From Petrosia ficiformis (taxonomy: Eukaryota > Porifera > Demospongiae > Haplosclerida > Petrosiidae): a stretch of DNA of 64,000 nucleotides. Both the position numbers and the translations under genes were made by a program. Positions 19,501 to 34,500 of this stretch are shown in pieces. Under the pieces are notes generated by a model. It searched no databases and had not been told where the DNA came from. It was given only the letters and a program-made list of their open reading frames with translations. Location: positions 37,349,212 through 37,413,211 of the forward strand of contig OX345636.1 of NCBI GenBank assembly GCA_947044365.1. Reading direction: 5' to 3'. Every line of letters begins with the position of its first letter. Position 1 is the first letter of the stretch.

Positions 19501-22500
19501 CCATACATTTCACTTGCAAGTGATGAGCTGAAATCTCTGGTAATATATACAGATAGGTTTTAATACACACATACCTATTCACATCTAGCATTTTTATGAC
19601 TACCAACACCTTTTAGATGGCCAAAGATTGTCGTTAAAGTAGAGAACCGGCGAGTGGCAAAACTGGCAAAATCTGCTTCATATTATTACTATTATTTGCC
19701 AAACAAATCATTTTTATGTTTGTTGAACTATCACAATTATTCTAGCACCGTTCCAGTCGCATTCTTAGTAGAATTCTGGTCTACATGTATTGAAATGATA
19801 TCTTCAGATACTGTGAAAGAAGAGAGCTAGTCTCAATGACTAAAAAGGTTTGATCTTGAATTGGATGCCATTTTCATAAGTGTATTTATTAATCGAGCCA
19901 CGTGGAATTTATTTAAGCATACGCATCCCAACACGAAAGCATTGGAATCATACGCATAGTAATAACAGTTGTGAGCAAATACATTCTTATAATAACGAAT
20001 ATTGTATATTCTAATATACTTTGATAAGTATTGAAATACTGAATGGTTGACACAGTGACTGACACTACTTCTGCAGACAGTGCTGTAAGTGAAATAGAGA
20101 ATACACATCATTTGTAAGTGAAAGAGAATAACAATCAATGCATAAATAATCGATATATACAAAAGACTGACCTTCATTGATGAACAAATTTTAATGAATT
20201 TATGTTTGTATGATTTCATATGTACTGCTATCTACAAAAATATTCACACCATTCAAAAAAAAAAAACAATGGAAAGAAGAATAATAAAAAAAAAACATTT
20301 TCAATAAAAATGAAAGAAGATGTAAGGATTTCAAAACCCAAAACGCATGCAAACAAGGTTGGTAGGCTAACATAGGACACAAAATAAACAACCACTTCCA
20401 TATAACCCTATATACATGTAAGTACAGCTCTTTGTATTTTGCTTTATAGTGGTGTAAGTAATTACTCATGTAGGGTTATGTGGAAGTGGTTTGTTTATTT
20501 TGGGTCAGTCCTATGTTAGCCTCCAAACATTGTTTGCATGCTTTTTGGGCTTTAACATCCCTATATCTTACTTTCATTTTTATTGAAAATGTTTTTTATT
20601 ATTCTTGTTATATTAAGCACACCTACTACATGTATATCAACCACTACTACATTCTACTACTATACACACTATTAAAACATTGTGTTTGGTATACTGAAAT
20701 GAATCACAGGAACACTACATGATGTAAGTGTTATAGTAGAAGGAGTAGATATGAGTAAGAAAAAGACACAGCAATGTTGTTGATATAAGTGGCTTTTCAA
20801 TGCTGTTGACACAAGTGGTTTTTTAATGCTGTAGATACAAGTGGCTTTTCAATGCTGTTGATACAAGTGGTTTTCTATACTGTTGATACAAGTAGCTTTT
20901 CAATGCTGTTGATACTAGTGGCGTTTCAATGGTATTGATACTCACATTGTGTATATAACTATGGTGATATGAATTTTCACTAAATACCTGAAGCCTACTA
21001 TTAATTGCATCCACTAAATTCAGTGATTTTTAAATGCTCGTGTTTAGCATGGCATTGTATAATTATTTTAGTGAATTTCTGAGCCATGCCTAATTTGCCT
21101 AATCATGAAATATATTTTTAGCATGTAATAATTTTAGTCACTAAATTTGCTAAAATTAGTACATGCAATTAAAAGTAGACTTAAGGTATGAAAGTTGACA
21201 TCATCTACTTATTACAAAATGTATTCTATCAATAACCTATGATAATTGAAACCAATAATAGGTATACTCTACTTTCCATGGCCAAGTCATAGTAAAGTGA
21301 GTTTGAAATTTCAATGCGTCGATAGACATTCTCAATACATGTATTGATAATATAATTATAAGCAATAAAATAATTTTATGTATAGGAACTTTTAAGAAGA
21401 GTGGTAACTAATTATATATCTGAAATTCTGAATTATATACAAATACAGAATTCTACAAATAGTAGAGTTGATAACACATCACATTAAGTTAAAATACAGA
21501 AAGAGATACATGTACTGATGATGCTACTCAGTCCTACTGTACTATTATTTGTTTAATAAAGACAGTACATTTAGTACCTGGTATTGTTTCATCTGGTTTG
21601 TTCACATTTGCTTCATCTTGCTTGAAAACTTCCCTTTTGATATCATCTGCAATGGAAAAAACATTGTTCATTGAAATGTGCATTATAATACAACCTTATA
21701 ATCATAATACAATTAATATAACTAATACAAAAGTAATAAAAGTAATACAAGTAATACAAGTAATACAAGTAATACAAGTAATACAAGTAATACAAGTAAT
21801 ACAAGTAATACAAGTAATACAACTAATACAAGTAATACAACTAATACAAGAAATACAACTAATATAACTAATACAACTAATATAAGAAATACAACTAATA
21901 TAACTAATACAAAAGTAATAAAAGTAATACAAGTAATACAAGTAATACAAGTAATACAAGTAATACAACTGATACAAGTAATAAAAGTAATACAACTAAT
22001 ACAAGAAATACAACTAATATAACTAATACAAAAGTAATAAAAGTAATACAAGTAATACAAGTAATACAAGTAATACAACTAATACAAGTAATACAAGTAA
22101 TACAACTGATACAAGTAATAAAAGTAATACAACTAATACAAGAAATACAACTAATATAACTAATACAAAAGTAATAAAAGTAATACAAGTAATACAAGTA
22201 ATACAAGTAATACAACTAATACAAGTAATACAAGTAATACAACTAATACAACTAATACAAGAAATACAACTAATATAACTAATACAAAAGTAATACAAGT
22301 AATACAAGTAATACAAGTAATACAAGTAATACAAGTAATACAAGTAATACAAGTAATACAAGTAATACAAGTAATACAGGTAATACAAGTAATACAGGTA
22401 ATACAGGTAATACAGGTAATACAGGTAATACAAGTAATACAAGTAATACAAGTAATACAAGTAATACAAGTAATACAGGTAATACAGGTAATACAGGTAA

Positions 22501-25500
22501 TACAAGTAATACTACTAATACAAGTAATACAAGTAATACAAGTAATACAACTAATACAACTAATACAGGTAATACAGGTAATACAGGTAATACAGGTAAT
22601 ACAGGTAATACAGGTAATACAACTAATACAAGTAATACAAGTAATACAACTAATACAAGTAATACAAGTAATACAAGTAATACAACTAATACAAGTAATA
22701 CAAGTAATACAAGTAATACAAGTAATACAAGTAATACAAGTAATACAAGTAATACAAGTAATACAAGTAATACAAGTAATACAACTAATACAGGTAATAC
22801 AGGTAATACAGGTAATACAGGTAATACAGGTAATACAGGTAATACAACTAATACAAGTAATACAAGTAATACAAGTAATACAAGTAACAAGTAATACAAG
22901 TAATACAAGTAATACAGGTAATACAGGTAATACAAGTAATACAAGTAATACAAGTTATACAAGTAATACAAGTAACAAGTAATACAAGTAATACAAGTAA
23001 TACAGGTAATACAGGTAATACAAGTAATACAAGTAATACAAGTAATACAAGTAATACAACTAATACAAGTAATACAAGTAATACAAGTAATACAAGTAAT
23101 ACAACTAATACAAGTAATACAACTAATACAAGTAATACAACTAATACAAGTAATACAAGTAATACAAGTAATACAAGTAATACAAGTAATACAAGTAATA
23201 CAAGTTTTATAACTAATACAAATTATAATACATGTAACTATTACAACTTTTATCACTACATGTAATACAATCATTAAAACCCTCAGGGGCTTATAATAAA
23301 TGGGTGCTGACAGAAATATTTGCATATACTGAAGCTAGTCTTGTGTAGCAAGCCCCTCCTCTCTACGATCATGGGATGGTCTAGTACAATGCATGGGTAG
23401 CGTTCGATCACAGAAATACATGTACTAGAGATCAAGTAGTCCTTAGGTGCAGCCCACTTAACTTGAGTAGGTGTTTAAAATGGTGAAGCAGCAAAAATTC
23501 ATAAGCATGATTTAAATGCTCATAAATATGATTATCTATAATCCAAGAGTTAGTGGACAAATAGATAAGTTATTATACTACATAGATAAACAATAGAATT
23601 GAAGGAAACATAATTAGTTCAAATAGAGCTTCCAGACAAACTATGCTTCTCTCAAGAATTTCTTTATCCTTGTAGTATAATATCTTAGCTATTGGTCAAC
23701 TAAATCCTGGAATATAGATATTGATATTTAGTGTAAGATGACTGTTTAAAGTCATGCCTATCAACTTTATTTTTGCTGCTTTGCCATTTTGACCTACTCA
23801 AGTAATGTGGGTTGTATTGAAGGTGACGGGTGACTGTTCCACGCATGCAAATGTTACGTTGATTATCTGTGTTTTGTAAGATCAGCTTTAATTAGAAATG
23901 TGCTGTCAAGAGTCAAGTGACAATACTCTGGGAGTCACTCGTAGAGTTGGAGTGCCTGGCTACACAAGACTACAATAGTAGTAATGGTCCTACAGATATT
24001 AATTTATTCATGATTGTGTGGTCACTTATTATTTTATGCTCTTAATTAACTTGTTGTTATGTGAGTATGATGTTCTACTACAGAAGTCAGGAGAAATTAC
24101 ATTTTTACACCTTAAAAACAATTGGATACTGTTGCTAAATCAATTTCTTATCTAGACAAGGAGTGATTAGTCCTTTGTAAATTACAAAACAATCCATTCC
24201 AGGCCTTTTCTTTCTGTGGTATGTTGGGGACCCTGGGTAAATACCCGGTTGCCCACCCAAAGACCAGGGTTGTGTGAAACCCTTTGGAAAAGTGCTTAAG
24301 TACAAGCGCAAGCACAAGCACATGTACCAAAATTTCTGCATGTGCTTAAGCACAAGTACAAGCCCTTTGTTAGAGTAATTAATTACTTTAAAGCACTTTC
24401 CATCAAATCATCTAAACTAGCAACAGTTATAATACATGTAGTTATTTCATTGTTTTAATAAACATTAATTGTTCAAATATCATGGGTAGTCTTGACTATA
24501 CACCTGCTATCACACATGTGCTGATAAGGGAGTGAAAATTGTATATCCTTTTAGTTGCAATAAAATGTGGTAAATATGAATATTTGCAGAATGTACATGT
24601 AAGTAACTACAAAAGACTTAAGTGCAAGCACTGAAAATTAACACTTGTGCTTAAAATTGACAAAGGGCTTTGAAGCACTTCAATTAAAGTACTTCATAAA
24701 CAGTGCTTAAGCCCAGAAAGTGCTTGACACAACCCGGCCAAAGACCAGACTTGACAACCATTACAATCAATTAAATAATACAATCTATATGTACATGTGT
24801 ATATAACCAATAAACAATACCATATTTACTTACCAGGCCTAGGTTTATCCAAATGCTTATCAACTTTCTGTTTCTTCTATAAGGAAATAATTTATAAATC
24901 TCAATACTAGTAAGAGAATCAGACTTTTAATTGACTAATAATAAACATAATCAGCTATACAAATATGAGTAGGTTTATAATATTTAATTAGGAATGTATA
25001 AATATTGTACACATATATAGTATTGTCAGGCTTTCATTTAGGAAATTCGTTGAGGGGGCGAAACGTGAATTTGAAAGACTTTGGAGAGACGACATACAGG
25101 AGTATCATAGTGTTCATATTGGCAAAAAATTTTTGAATGGGCAAAACTCTAGCAAGGGGGGCAAATGGCCCCTGACACCACACCCCCCCTCTAAATAAAA
25201 CCCTGATAGTGTAGTGATGTAAATATACATTATAGATGTATTCCTGTAATGACAAGTGATGAAAATTACATAATTTTACACACCATAGCCTCTTCCAGTA
25301 TATTCACACATTTCTCTTTTTTTATTCTTTTTGCTATATCCAGAGCTATATCTCCATCCTGTAAACAATGACAGTAACGAAGCAAATTATAAGTGTGATT
25401 ATAAATATATGTAAAATATAATTACACTTATTATCTATAATTTATTATAATCACACAGTATATTTAGGTACATACATGTACTTATGTATAAAAATATTAT

Positions 25501-28500
25501 ATATATAATTTAATAAAAGATTTCTAAACATAAAACATGTATGTTTGTGACAGTAAATACCTAAATATGAGTTTATGAAAACTAACATGTAATCATCTCT
25601 GCCAAGAGATGATTATTTACATATTCAATTTACACAAACAATGTCCTTTTTAATGATATTTAAATAGTATCAGGTTTATAATTAGCTCAATTCAAGTGTA
25701 CATTCATATCAGTAATGAATAATATGTGAATGTTTTGTTATATCATTGATTATATACTAAATAAGTATACCATCAGAAACTTAATGCAAACAGAATGATG
25801 ATCCAGTGAATTCAAATGCCATGTGGGAAATACGATTGTAAGAAATTTAGACAAGAGAACAGGCTAGATGAGAGAAGTCTAAGCAACATTAGTAGTTAAG
25901 ACAATAATTAATGTAGCTACTATGTGTAGTTATAAAATACAACAAATAATTTCCAGTATTCCTTAGCCCTTCTTTTGTTTTTATCTGTTACACACTCTTT
26001 ATTCAATTGATCATCATGATCTCTGTATCATACAGTACATGATAAATTGAACTCTCTGAAGTTGTTCATTTACGTTACATTACTGGAGACTAATGTACAT
26101 GTAAATCATATTCTATGTAAATATCATACTGTTATATCATACAAGGTATTTATATACAACACAGATCTGTATAGTAGATTAGCCCTTCTTTATAATCACA
26201 AAATTCAATTACTAATGAAAATATGTATTACCACTGGAATTAGTAGAATAACATAATGAATACTATAGTATAGTGTGTTATTAGAACTAACATAGTTCTG
26301 TGAAGTTAGACTGGATCCATGATGCAATAGTACCTCTACCACATCTTTATGATTCCATCTAGCTGCCACATGAAGAGGTGTATCTCCAATCTATAATTTA
26401 TGTATATGCAAAGAAATAATAATATAAGTAATTCTTTAGGTTTTATACAATCAATTCATATTAGAAATGCATGAATCAATCTTGATAAGATACTACATTT
26501 CACATCATGTGGATTAAGTAGGAAGGAATATAACTGAATTATAAGATATGAACTAATGAGCATTCAAATAAGATTATGTAAGTATTATAGACAATGGTGT
26601 GGTGATACTCTTTATAATCTGAATTAGATACAATGAAGATATGAAGACATGATACATGTGTATAATGTATACAAAAGAGAATATCTACATAAAACAATTT
26701 TATTATTAGAATCTTCACCATTCATTATAAACGATGATAGAATTTATTATCTGGAAGATGAATAGCTGTTATTACTAAATGCAAAATGTAGTTGTTCTCT
26801 TATATAAAGTGTAGTAATAGTAGGTGTATCAAGCTAAGAATTTACTTAACAATGTTAGATTTATACAAACACTCTTTTCCAATTATTTCAGACGACATTT
26901 GAATAATTATAATTAATAGTGGTTATGTATGTGAACTATTGTTTAATTGTTATTATCACAAAACATCTTAGGAATTGTTAAAGCATGTGTATACAACAAA
27001 TGTATATATGTGTAGAGCAGTTATAGCGTAAGTAGAAAAAGTGTGTTCCACAATATATATAACGTTCATGTATGTACACGAAAGATAACTAGCATACAAT
27101 ATGTGATTTAATTTTTGGGAAGGGACAAAATAAAATTAAGTTATTATTTCATAAGTCCACCATTTTGTACTGGACATTAATGAAATTCAGTATCTAAGAA
27201 GATTAACAATAGCTCTTCCTGAAAACAAATGTTATTGTATAAAATGGCAGAAAAGCATGTGATTAAAGATGAGCATTTGATCGAATTATTTTGGGGAAAA
27301 TGTACCTTTTCGAAAATTACATCACAAATAGTATATTATGAAAGCCACACTTCTTTCTTGTATATTGTACTATAATACTATTGTGCTACTATTTTCAACT
27401 AATTCATAACTATTTGTATGTCTATATATTATTGTCTATTTGAGTTGCAAGTGCTCTCCTCCTTCAGAATAGACACAGACGGACTTGATCAAATTGAACT
27501 GATGTGAAAAACAAATGTAATGAACTACCACATCGCCATTATAAAATCAGCACCTACACCCAATAGTGTCCTTATAAGGTATCATATAATTATAACTAAA
27601 CAGACAGATTTTCATGACCATTCTATAAGCACTTTCAAAGCAGTCCAGATGGCATTTACATTATGAGAGTTTCAGTGTATTCATAAGATAATGAATTAGA
27701 TAGAAAATAAAGATCTCAGAATTGAAGTGAAAATCGCTGCTTGTCCAAAAAGGTTTGACTGATGAAACTGAATTACAACAACAGCCTACATGCATGATTT
27801 GAAAGTCCAGCTGATTCAACTAAATTCTCTTTGCTTCTTTACTAAAATACAAAACAACTCTGTTTGTGCTTAATATTTAATTTAACTTATTGTTGATTTG
27901 ATAATTACAATTATTATCACTTAATTTTATCACTGTATTTTGGTTTAGGCATGTTCAAATTACTAAGAAAACCAGTTTTTTCCAGTTTGTTATACATGTG
28001 CTTTTCATTCTAGAATATTCCATTCTGTTTTGTATATAAATCATCACGAGTTGGTAAAATTAGTATCTGAGTGTGTTTGATTAGTCAAAGAAACATTGAT
28101 ATATACATTTGTAATCCGAGAACAGTCGTGTATACATATGGTCTGTTGAACCGGATGCTGATCCTAGTCCTGCCTCTGTTTGTGGTCACATCAATCTTAT
28201 TATTTCAATTGTCACTAGGTTTTCTCAATCCAGCATGTCCAAAGAAGCTATTTCCTCGCAGCGTAAGAGACGAGGTACAATCACTCATATATGTATTCGT
28301 CTGAAACATTTGTCCGAGCAGGTTACTGAGGGTTCACGGCCCTCTGAGATCATCAATCATGCCAAACTGCTGCTTAATAAACTAGAAACCCTTTACACTG
28401 ATATCAAAAAATGCCACTTCGCATTGATTGAGTTAATTGAACAACCGAGAGTACTTGATCAGGAGCAGAAGTGCCGGTTCTAGCTGTTACTCTTCAGCAA

Positions 28501-31500
28501 TTGATCACAGCCCACTCTCCATCAGCTAGCAGTGGACTGCATAAGGTTGTTTCTCGTCTACTTGCTTGTGTCAACAGCAGTGTATCCAATATTTCAAACT
28601 CACTAGGTGCAGCATCTGATGATATCTGCCTCCTACAACTGAACGAAGACGGAATCAAAGGCCATACAATAGACTTATCAGAGATTAGAAAGGCGTTGAT
28701 GAATTTGGATCTAGAAAACGATGATGAACTGAAAGTCAGAGTGACGACAGTTGAGAAGGCATTGTTCGATTGCTCACTTGAGCTCTGCAGACTGTTGCAG
28801 ACCAACAAAACCAGTGACATTGATAGCACTATTAGTTCCGAAAGCAATGTCAGTAAGGGAGTCAAGTTGCCCATGATAGAGGTTCCCATTTTTGATGGAA
28901 ATATCTTGAGCTGGAAGACATTTTGGGAACAGTTCTTCATAACTATGAAAACATCTCCGACTCAGAGAAGCTGGTTTATCTGAGACATGCCCTGAAGGAC
29001 AGCAAAGCTTTGAAAGCCATCAAAGGATTGGAACATTACGTGGAAGCCATTGAGTTGTTACAAGCTTGATTTAACCAACCCCGTTTGATCCATCAAACCC
29101 ATGTTAGCCAAATACTGAACAGCAACACCTCAGAGCACTAAAACCAATGGACTACGAGCCATCTGGACAATTTAAAACATCCATACCTGAACTGAAACTT
29201 GATTCTACGATGATGTCTCTGAGACATCAACTACCGAGCAAGCAAAGGGATCAAGCCAAGTTGGACTGAGCGTCCCCAAGAAGAGTACAATGCCAAACCG
29301 ACCTCAACTAACCTCATTCATCACAAGCACATCTAGTCAAGCAGGTAATAATTGTATAGTGTGTAATGACAGTAGTAAGCATCCCTTGTATGCTTGTAGT
29401 AGGTTTAAGGGCATTATCCCATGAGAATAAATTGATTTTGTTGAAGAATAGCAAGCTATTTTTCAATTTCCTTAAACCTAGTCATTTTGTCAAGATGTGT
29501 AGATCTAATCAGTACTGTAAAGCCTGTCAAGGGCCCCACCATACATTATTACATGTGGAGCCTACCGTAGGCATACCCAAACAAAGCAATCAAATTAATC
29601 CTAGTCAAAATGTTCAGTCCCATACTGTGAGCGAACTGAATAACAGTACATTGTTAATGACAAGTTGTGTCCTCACACATTCACCTAGTGGTCCATCCAT
29701 TGAGGCTCGAGCTGTGTTAGACTCCGCCTCTTGTGCATTGTTTGTATCAGAGTGATTAGCTCAAACTCTTTGTTTGTCTCAAAGCCATCATGTCTCCAGC
29801 ATATCTGGAATTGCTGGTTTAACCTGTATATCTAGCTTACAAGCTGTAACTCGATTAGATGTGTCCCCCTCTTAAAGCCTGACAAGAAGTTCAAGGTCAG
29901 TGCTATTATAATGCCACATGTCACATGTGACCTACCTGCCAGTCCTGTGAACACTAGCAGCTGGGAGCACCTCTCAGACTTACCACTAGCTGACCCAAGT
30001 TTCGATCAACCTTGAAGAATAGATATTTTCCTGGGTGTAGACATTTTTGTTAACATATTGTTGCAGGGCCGGCAAGTTGGTCCTCACGGTTCTCCTAGTG
30101 CACTTAACGCTGAGTTTGGTTGGGTCCTTGCTGAAGGAACTAAAGCCTCAAATTATAATGTCGCCCACCATGTGGTAACTGTCTCAGGTGATGATTTACT
30201 TCGGACTATTTGGGAAGTTGAAGGGAATCAGCCTAGTGACTTTGCCTTAACACCAGAAGAAAGGTTAGTTATGACACTTCAAAGCCAATCACTCTTGTGA
30301 TGAATGTGGCGGATACATTGTGCCACTTCCCAGAAACACCAACACTCCTCTTCTACGAGAGTCTAAGTCTTCTGCAGTCAGAACATGTCTGTCACTAGAA
30401 CGCTCTTTGAGCTCTAAAGGGAAATCCAAAGAATTCCATACTGTTATGGAGGAATACCTGAAACCTGGTCATGCCGAATTGGTCCCTGTTGCCGATTTAC
30501 AGAAACTGGACAATGAAATATTTTACACATCGTAATGAAGGAGTCAAGCACAATGACGAAAGTGCGTGCTGTGACGCATCTGCTAAATCGTCATTTGGAG
30601 TCTCTCTTAATGATACTTTATTGGTTGGGCCTACCAAACACTCCTCCCTAGTTGACGTTTCACTGAGATTCCGACATCATCGATACGTGCTCACCACTGA
30701 TGTAAGTAGATGTATCGTGCAATCAAGCTGACTCCAAGTGAGACTATCATCGTTTCATTTGGAGTAATATTCGCACGGAACCTCTGATGGATTATGGAAT
30801 GACTCGTCTGACTTTTGCCGTGTCGGCTCCATCCTACACAGCAAATATGGCAGTGAAGCAAAATACTATGGATTTTGGCATATAGTATCCTCTAGCAGCC
30901 CAGAAAGTATACGAAGCCTTCTATGTCAATGATGGCTTAACAGGTGCTGACTCTATCCCCGAAGCAATTCATCTTCAAAAACAACTACAAGAGTTGTTTC
31001 ATAAGGGTGGATTCGTACTCAGAAAATGGAACAGCAATGAACCTGAAGTTCTCAATCATCTACCCGCTGAATTGTAAAAATTGCAATCCACTCAAACTAT
31101 CGCAGAAGCCAATCAGTACACTAAAACTCTTGGAATAGAATGGAACTCGGTCACTGATAACTTTTGTATCACAGTAACAGATATAGACTATCACAACACC
31201 ATAGCAAAACGAATGTTAATTGGCTGGTTCTCCCCAACCATCATCAAAGTCAAGATCTGGCTTGAAAGACTTTGGGAACTTAAAATCGATTGAGATGACC
31301 CAGTACCGATGGAAATTCAGCTGCCATGGTCTCAGTGGAAATCCGAATTGCCTATCTTGTCTATGAAACTAATACCTAGGTGTTACTTCCCTCATGATGT
31401 CAGCATCAGAGGAATGCAATTACATGGGTTTAGTGATGCCTCTAAAAACGTCTACTCGGCTGTCACATACTTCAGATTTGAAGACACCTCGGGAAATATC

Positions 31501-34500
31501 CATATATCCCTGATCACCTCAAAGACAAAGGTTGCTCCTATTAAACGACTCACTATTCCCGGGTTAGAACTGTATGGAGCTTATGAAGGAAGCGTTCCAA
31601 ATCCCAATGTGTGACACATACACTTGGTCCGATAGTACGATTGTGATCAATTGGTTAAATGGTAATCTGAGAAGGTTCAAGACCTTTGTGGGAATTCGAG
31701 TTTGTAATATTCGTGACCATATACCTCCTGACCGATAGAATCAGATCGCTGGTGGAGATAATCCAGCTGACTGTGAATCAAGAGGATTGTTTTCCTCTGA
31801 CTTGTTAGTCACGACCTGTGGTGGACTAGTTCATGGTGGTTACAGAAAGATATGTCAGATTGGTCTAAGATATACGTCACTCCTGTTATTCCTGAGGAAC
31901 CGAGGGATATTACTCTCATGAGCAATGTACACCTCTCTGAACCAATTATTTTCATTGAATTGCTACAGTGATTTCCACCACTTGAAGAGAATCACAACAT
32001 GGATCCTCAGATTCGTTGACAACTGTCAACACTCCAAGAGCAACACCCAACAAGTCATTCATAGTATCAGTCCAAGAATTGGAATTAGCTGAGAAATACT
32101 GGATCAGGCTGGTACAAGAGACATACTTCGCCAAAGAAATCAACTTGATTAAGAGGAACAAGACTCTACTGAAAAGGAGTTGTTTGATTACTTTACATCC
32201 ATTCATTGACAATGAAAGAATTTTACGCCTCAGTGGCAGGATTGGTCATTCTTATCTCCCGTATGGACAACTTCACCCAATTATACTCCATAGTAATCAC
32301 TAAATCACTAAGATGATTGTACGAGGAGAACTGTTACAAGTTGGGCCGACCATGTTAGCATCGCCCATTGGTGTCAGGTTCCATATTGTTGGTGGCAAGA
32401 AGGTCATTCGTGACGTGACCTGAGCATGTGTGTCTTGCAGGTGATACTCGGCTAGACCTTAGCCTCAAATTATGGGTAAAATTCCAATTGAATGATAACA
32501 CCAGGCATGATATTTAAGAAAGTGAGAATTGATTATGCTCATGTGAAGTATGGATACATACGTGAACCCGCCATTGTAAATGCATATATTTGTGTGTTCA
32601 TTTTGTTGATGGTAAAAGCAGTTCACCTTGAGATAGTGTTGGATTTTACCAGTGAAGCCATTATCGCTTGTTTAAGGCGATTTATACATGTAGCTCGTTG
32701 TGATAAACCATAACATATATGGAGTCATCATTGGACTAATTTTGTTGGTACTAACAGAGAACTAAATGAACGTGTGGAATTCCTTTGTGACCAGAAGAAT
32801 GCTAAGAAAGTGTCTGAATTTCATTTGTCACAGAAAATTGATTAGAGTTTCATTCCGAGCACGCCCCACACTTATGTAGATTGTGGGAAGCAGCCATGAA
32901 AAGTCTCAAGACTCATCTCAGGAAGGTCACTCTAACTGTGAATTTAACCTTTGAGGAAGTATGTACCTTTCTGACTCAAATTGAGGCCTGTGTCAATAGC
33001 TGACAATTGGAAGTACTGCCTTCCAATGATGATTGTATTGAAGCATTGACCCTGGGACACTTTCTCATCATTTTTTCTTTGGAAACATTGCCAGATCCTT
33101 CTAGTTACAAATATGATACAATATCCATTCTCCATCGATGGCATTTGATCCAAGCGATGCTTAGACATTTTTGGAAGGGATGGTCTAGTGAATACATACA
33201 CTGTATCTAGTTTGAGAAAATATGTGAAATAGCATAATAAATATCGAAATATCAAAATCGGTGATACTGTAATTCTACAAGAAGACAATCTGATACCAAC
33301 AAAATGGCCACTTGCACGGGTCATCAATGTACATCCAGGAATTAATCAAATAGTTCGTGTACCTATAAAAGACCCATGCGAAAGTCGCTTTGTGTTTGTA
33401 TATATTGTTCTTATCATTTCTGGTGAAAGACCATATAAATTGGTCTTAGCCAGTGGTTATATTTGTGCAATTTTACTTCTTGTTGAATTGATAATTATTA
33501 TATTATCGCTTACTTTGATCACTGTATCTTGGTTTAGGCATGTTCAAACTCTAAGAAAACCAGTTTTTTTCCAGTTTGTTATACATCTGCTTTTCATTCT
33601 AGAATATTCCATTCTGTTTTGTATATAAATTATCGTGAGTTTTATAAAATTAGTATCTGAGTGTGTTTGATTTATCCAAGAAACATTGATATATAATTCA
33701 AGAACAGTCATGTAAACATACTCAGTTAAAACAAGTGTATATAGAGAAAAAAGTATCCCTATGACTACTTTGTGGCCGTGTCCAGCATTCAGTAATCATG
33801 GCTGACTTTATCATGCCTGAAACACAACAGCCTACTATAGTCGATTATCTACTCTCCTTACCCTTTAAGGACCTTCTAGAACTTGAGACATATATTTCAG
33901 GAAGAATAGCCAGCTATTAGTTCCAGTTTCTGCATAAGCTAGTAAAGCTACAGCTTTCTTTATGCTGCTCTGTACTAGTTAGTTGAGCGCACGTTCTATT
34001 ACGCGTCACGCCCATTAATTGATCGTGCCCTCGGGAATGACGTAACTTCCTTAACTACGTATACAAACGCATATTTGCGTAATTGACACAAGAATATACA
34101 TACATTGAATCCGTGGGAAAGCAATCACAGGGATGGCCCTACGGGCCATAATAATTGACCACATCAACTAAAATGAATTAGGCAAAAAGACACAATTTTC
34201 ATGCTTATACATGTATCTTTTCATACTTCTTCATGCCTAGTAAGGCACATACAGCACATGTAATTAGATGCAAAGGATAATGACAAAGTATATACTAAAT
34301 TGGTTGTGGATTGGGTGATAGACCTCTTTTAAAATGATTCCTTATGTAATACTATTACATGTATGTGATTTCCCTTTCACATTTCAAGGTAAATTTGGAT
34401 CCCATCATTTTCAAATTACTATATTACATGACATGTAATAATTATATTAATTTAGAAACAATTGTATCCAAATTGATATATCACCCAGGACTAGAAATTA

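Larger units (their letters stand above)
14266..21226. repeat. Segmental duplication, copy B (3' half of gene 1 plus flank)
   Basis: This is the partner of 3218-8916. It contains the intact last three exons of gene 1, the intron upstream of the GTPase exon, and a 3' flank about 1.15 kb longer than in copy A (the extra lies around 14850-16010). Differences in coding sequence are mostly single bases plus the few indels listed under copy A. Confidence 0.85.
27861..33718 (+). mobile_element. BEL/Pao-type LTR retrotransposon, decayed
   Basis: About 5.9 kb, in gene 1 intron 5, opposite in strand to the gene. LTRs are at 27861-28136 and about 33460-33718. Five-base flanks AACTC and TACTC are nearly identical, fitting the 5-bp duplication of this superfamily. 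Order is gag, a CCHC-like segment, protease, reverse transcriptase/RNase H and integrase, all interrupted by stops and frame changes. It is a sponge-genome transposon, not an active virus. Confidence 0.85.

Noticed and set aside
3218..21226. Treating copies A and B as merely uncollapsed alleles
   Set aside because: Copy A lacks the ankyrin exons and both flanks differ, which fits a tandem duplication better. It is not excluded without read-depth data.
22279..23325. Long ORF (348 codons) of Leu/Val/Cys/Ile/Thr repeats
   Set aside because: It is a reading of the 9-bp satellite; the period divisible by three keeps all frames open. No gene features.
28494..28940. Minus-strand 148-codon ORF
   Set aside because: It is the antisense shadow of the BEL/Pao gag.
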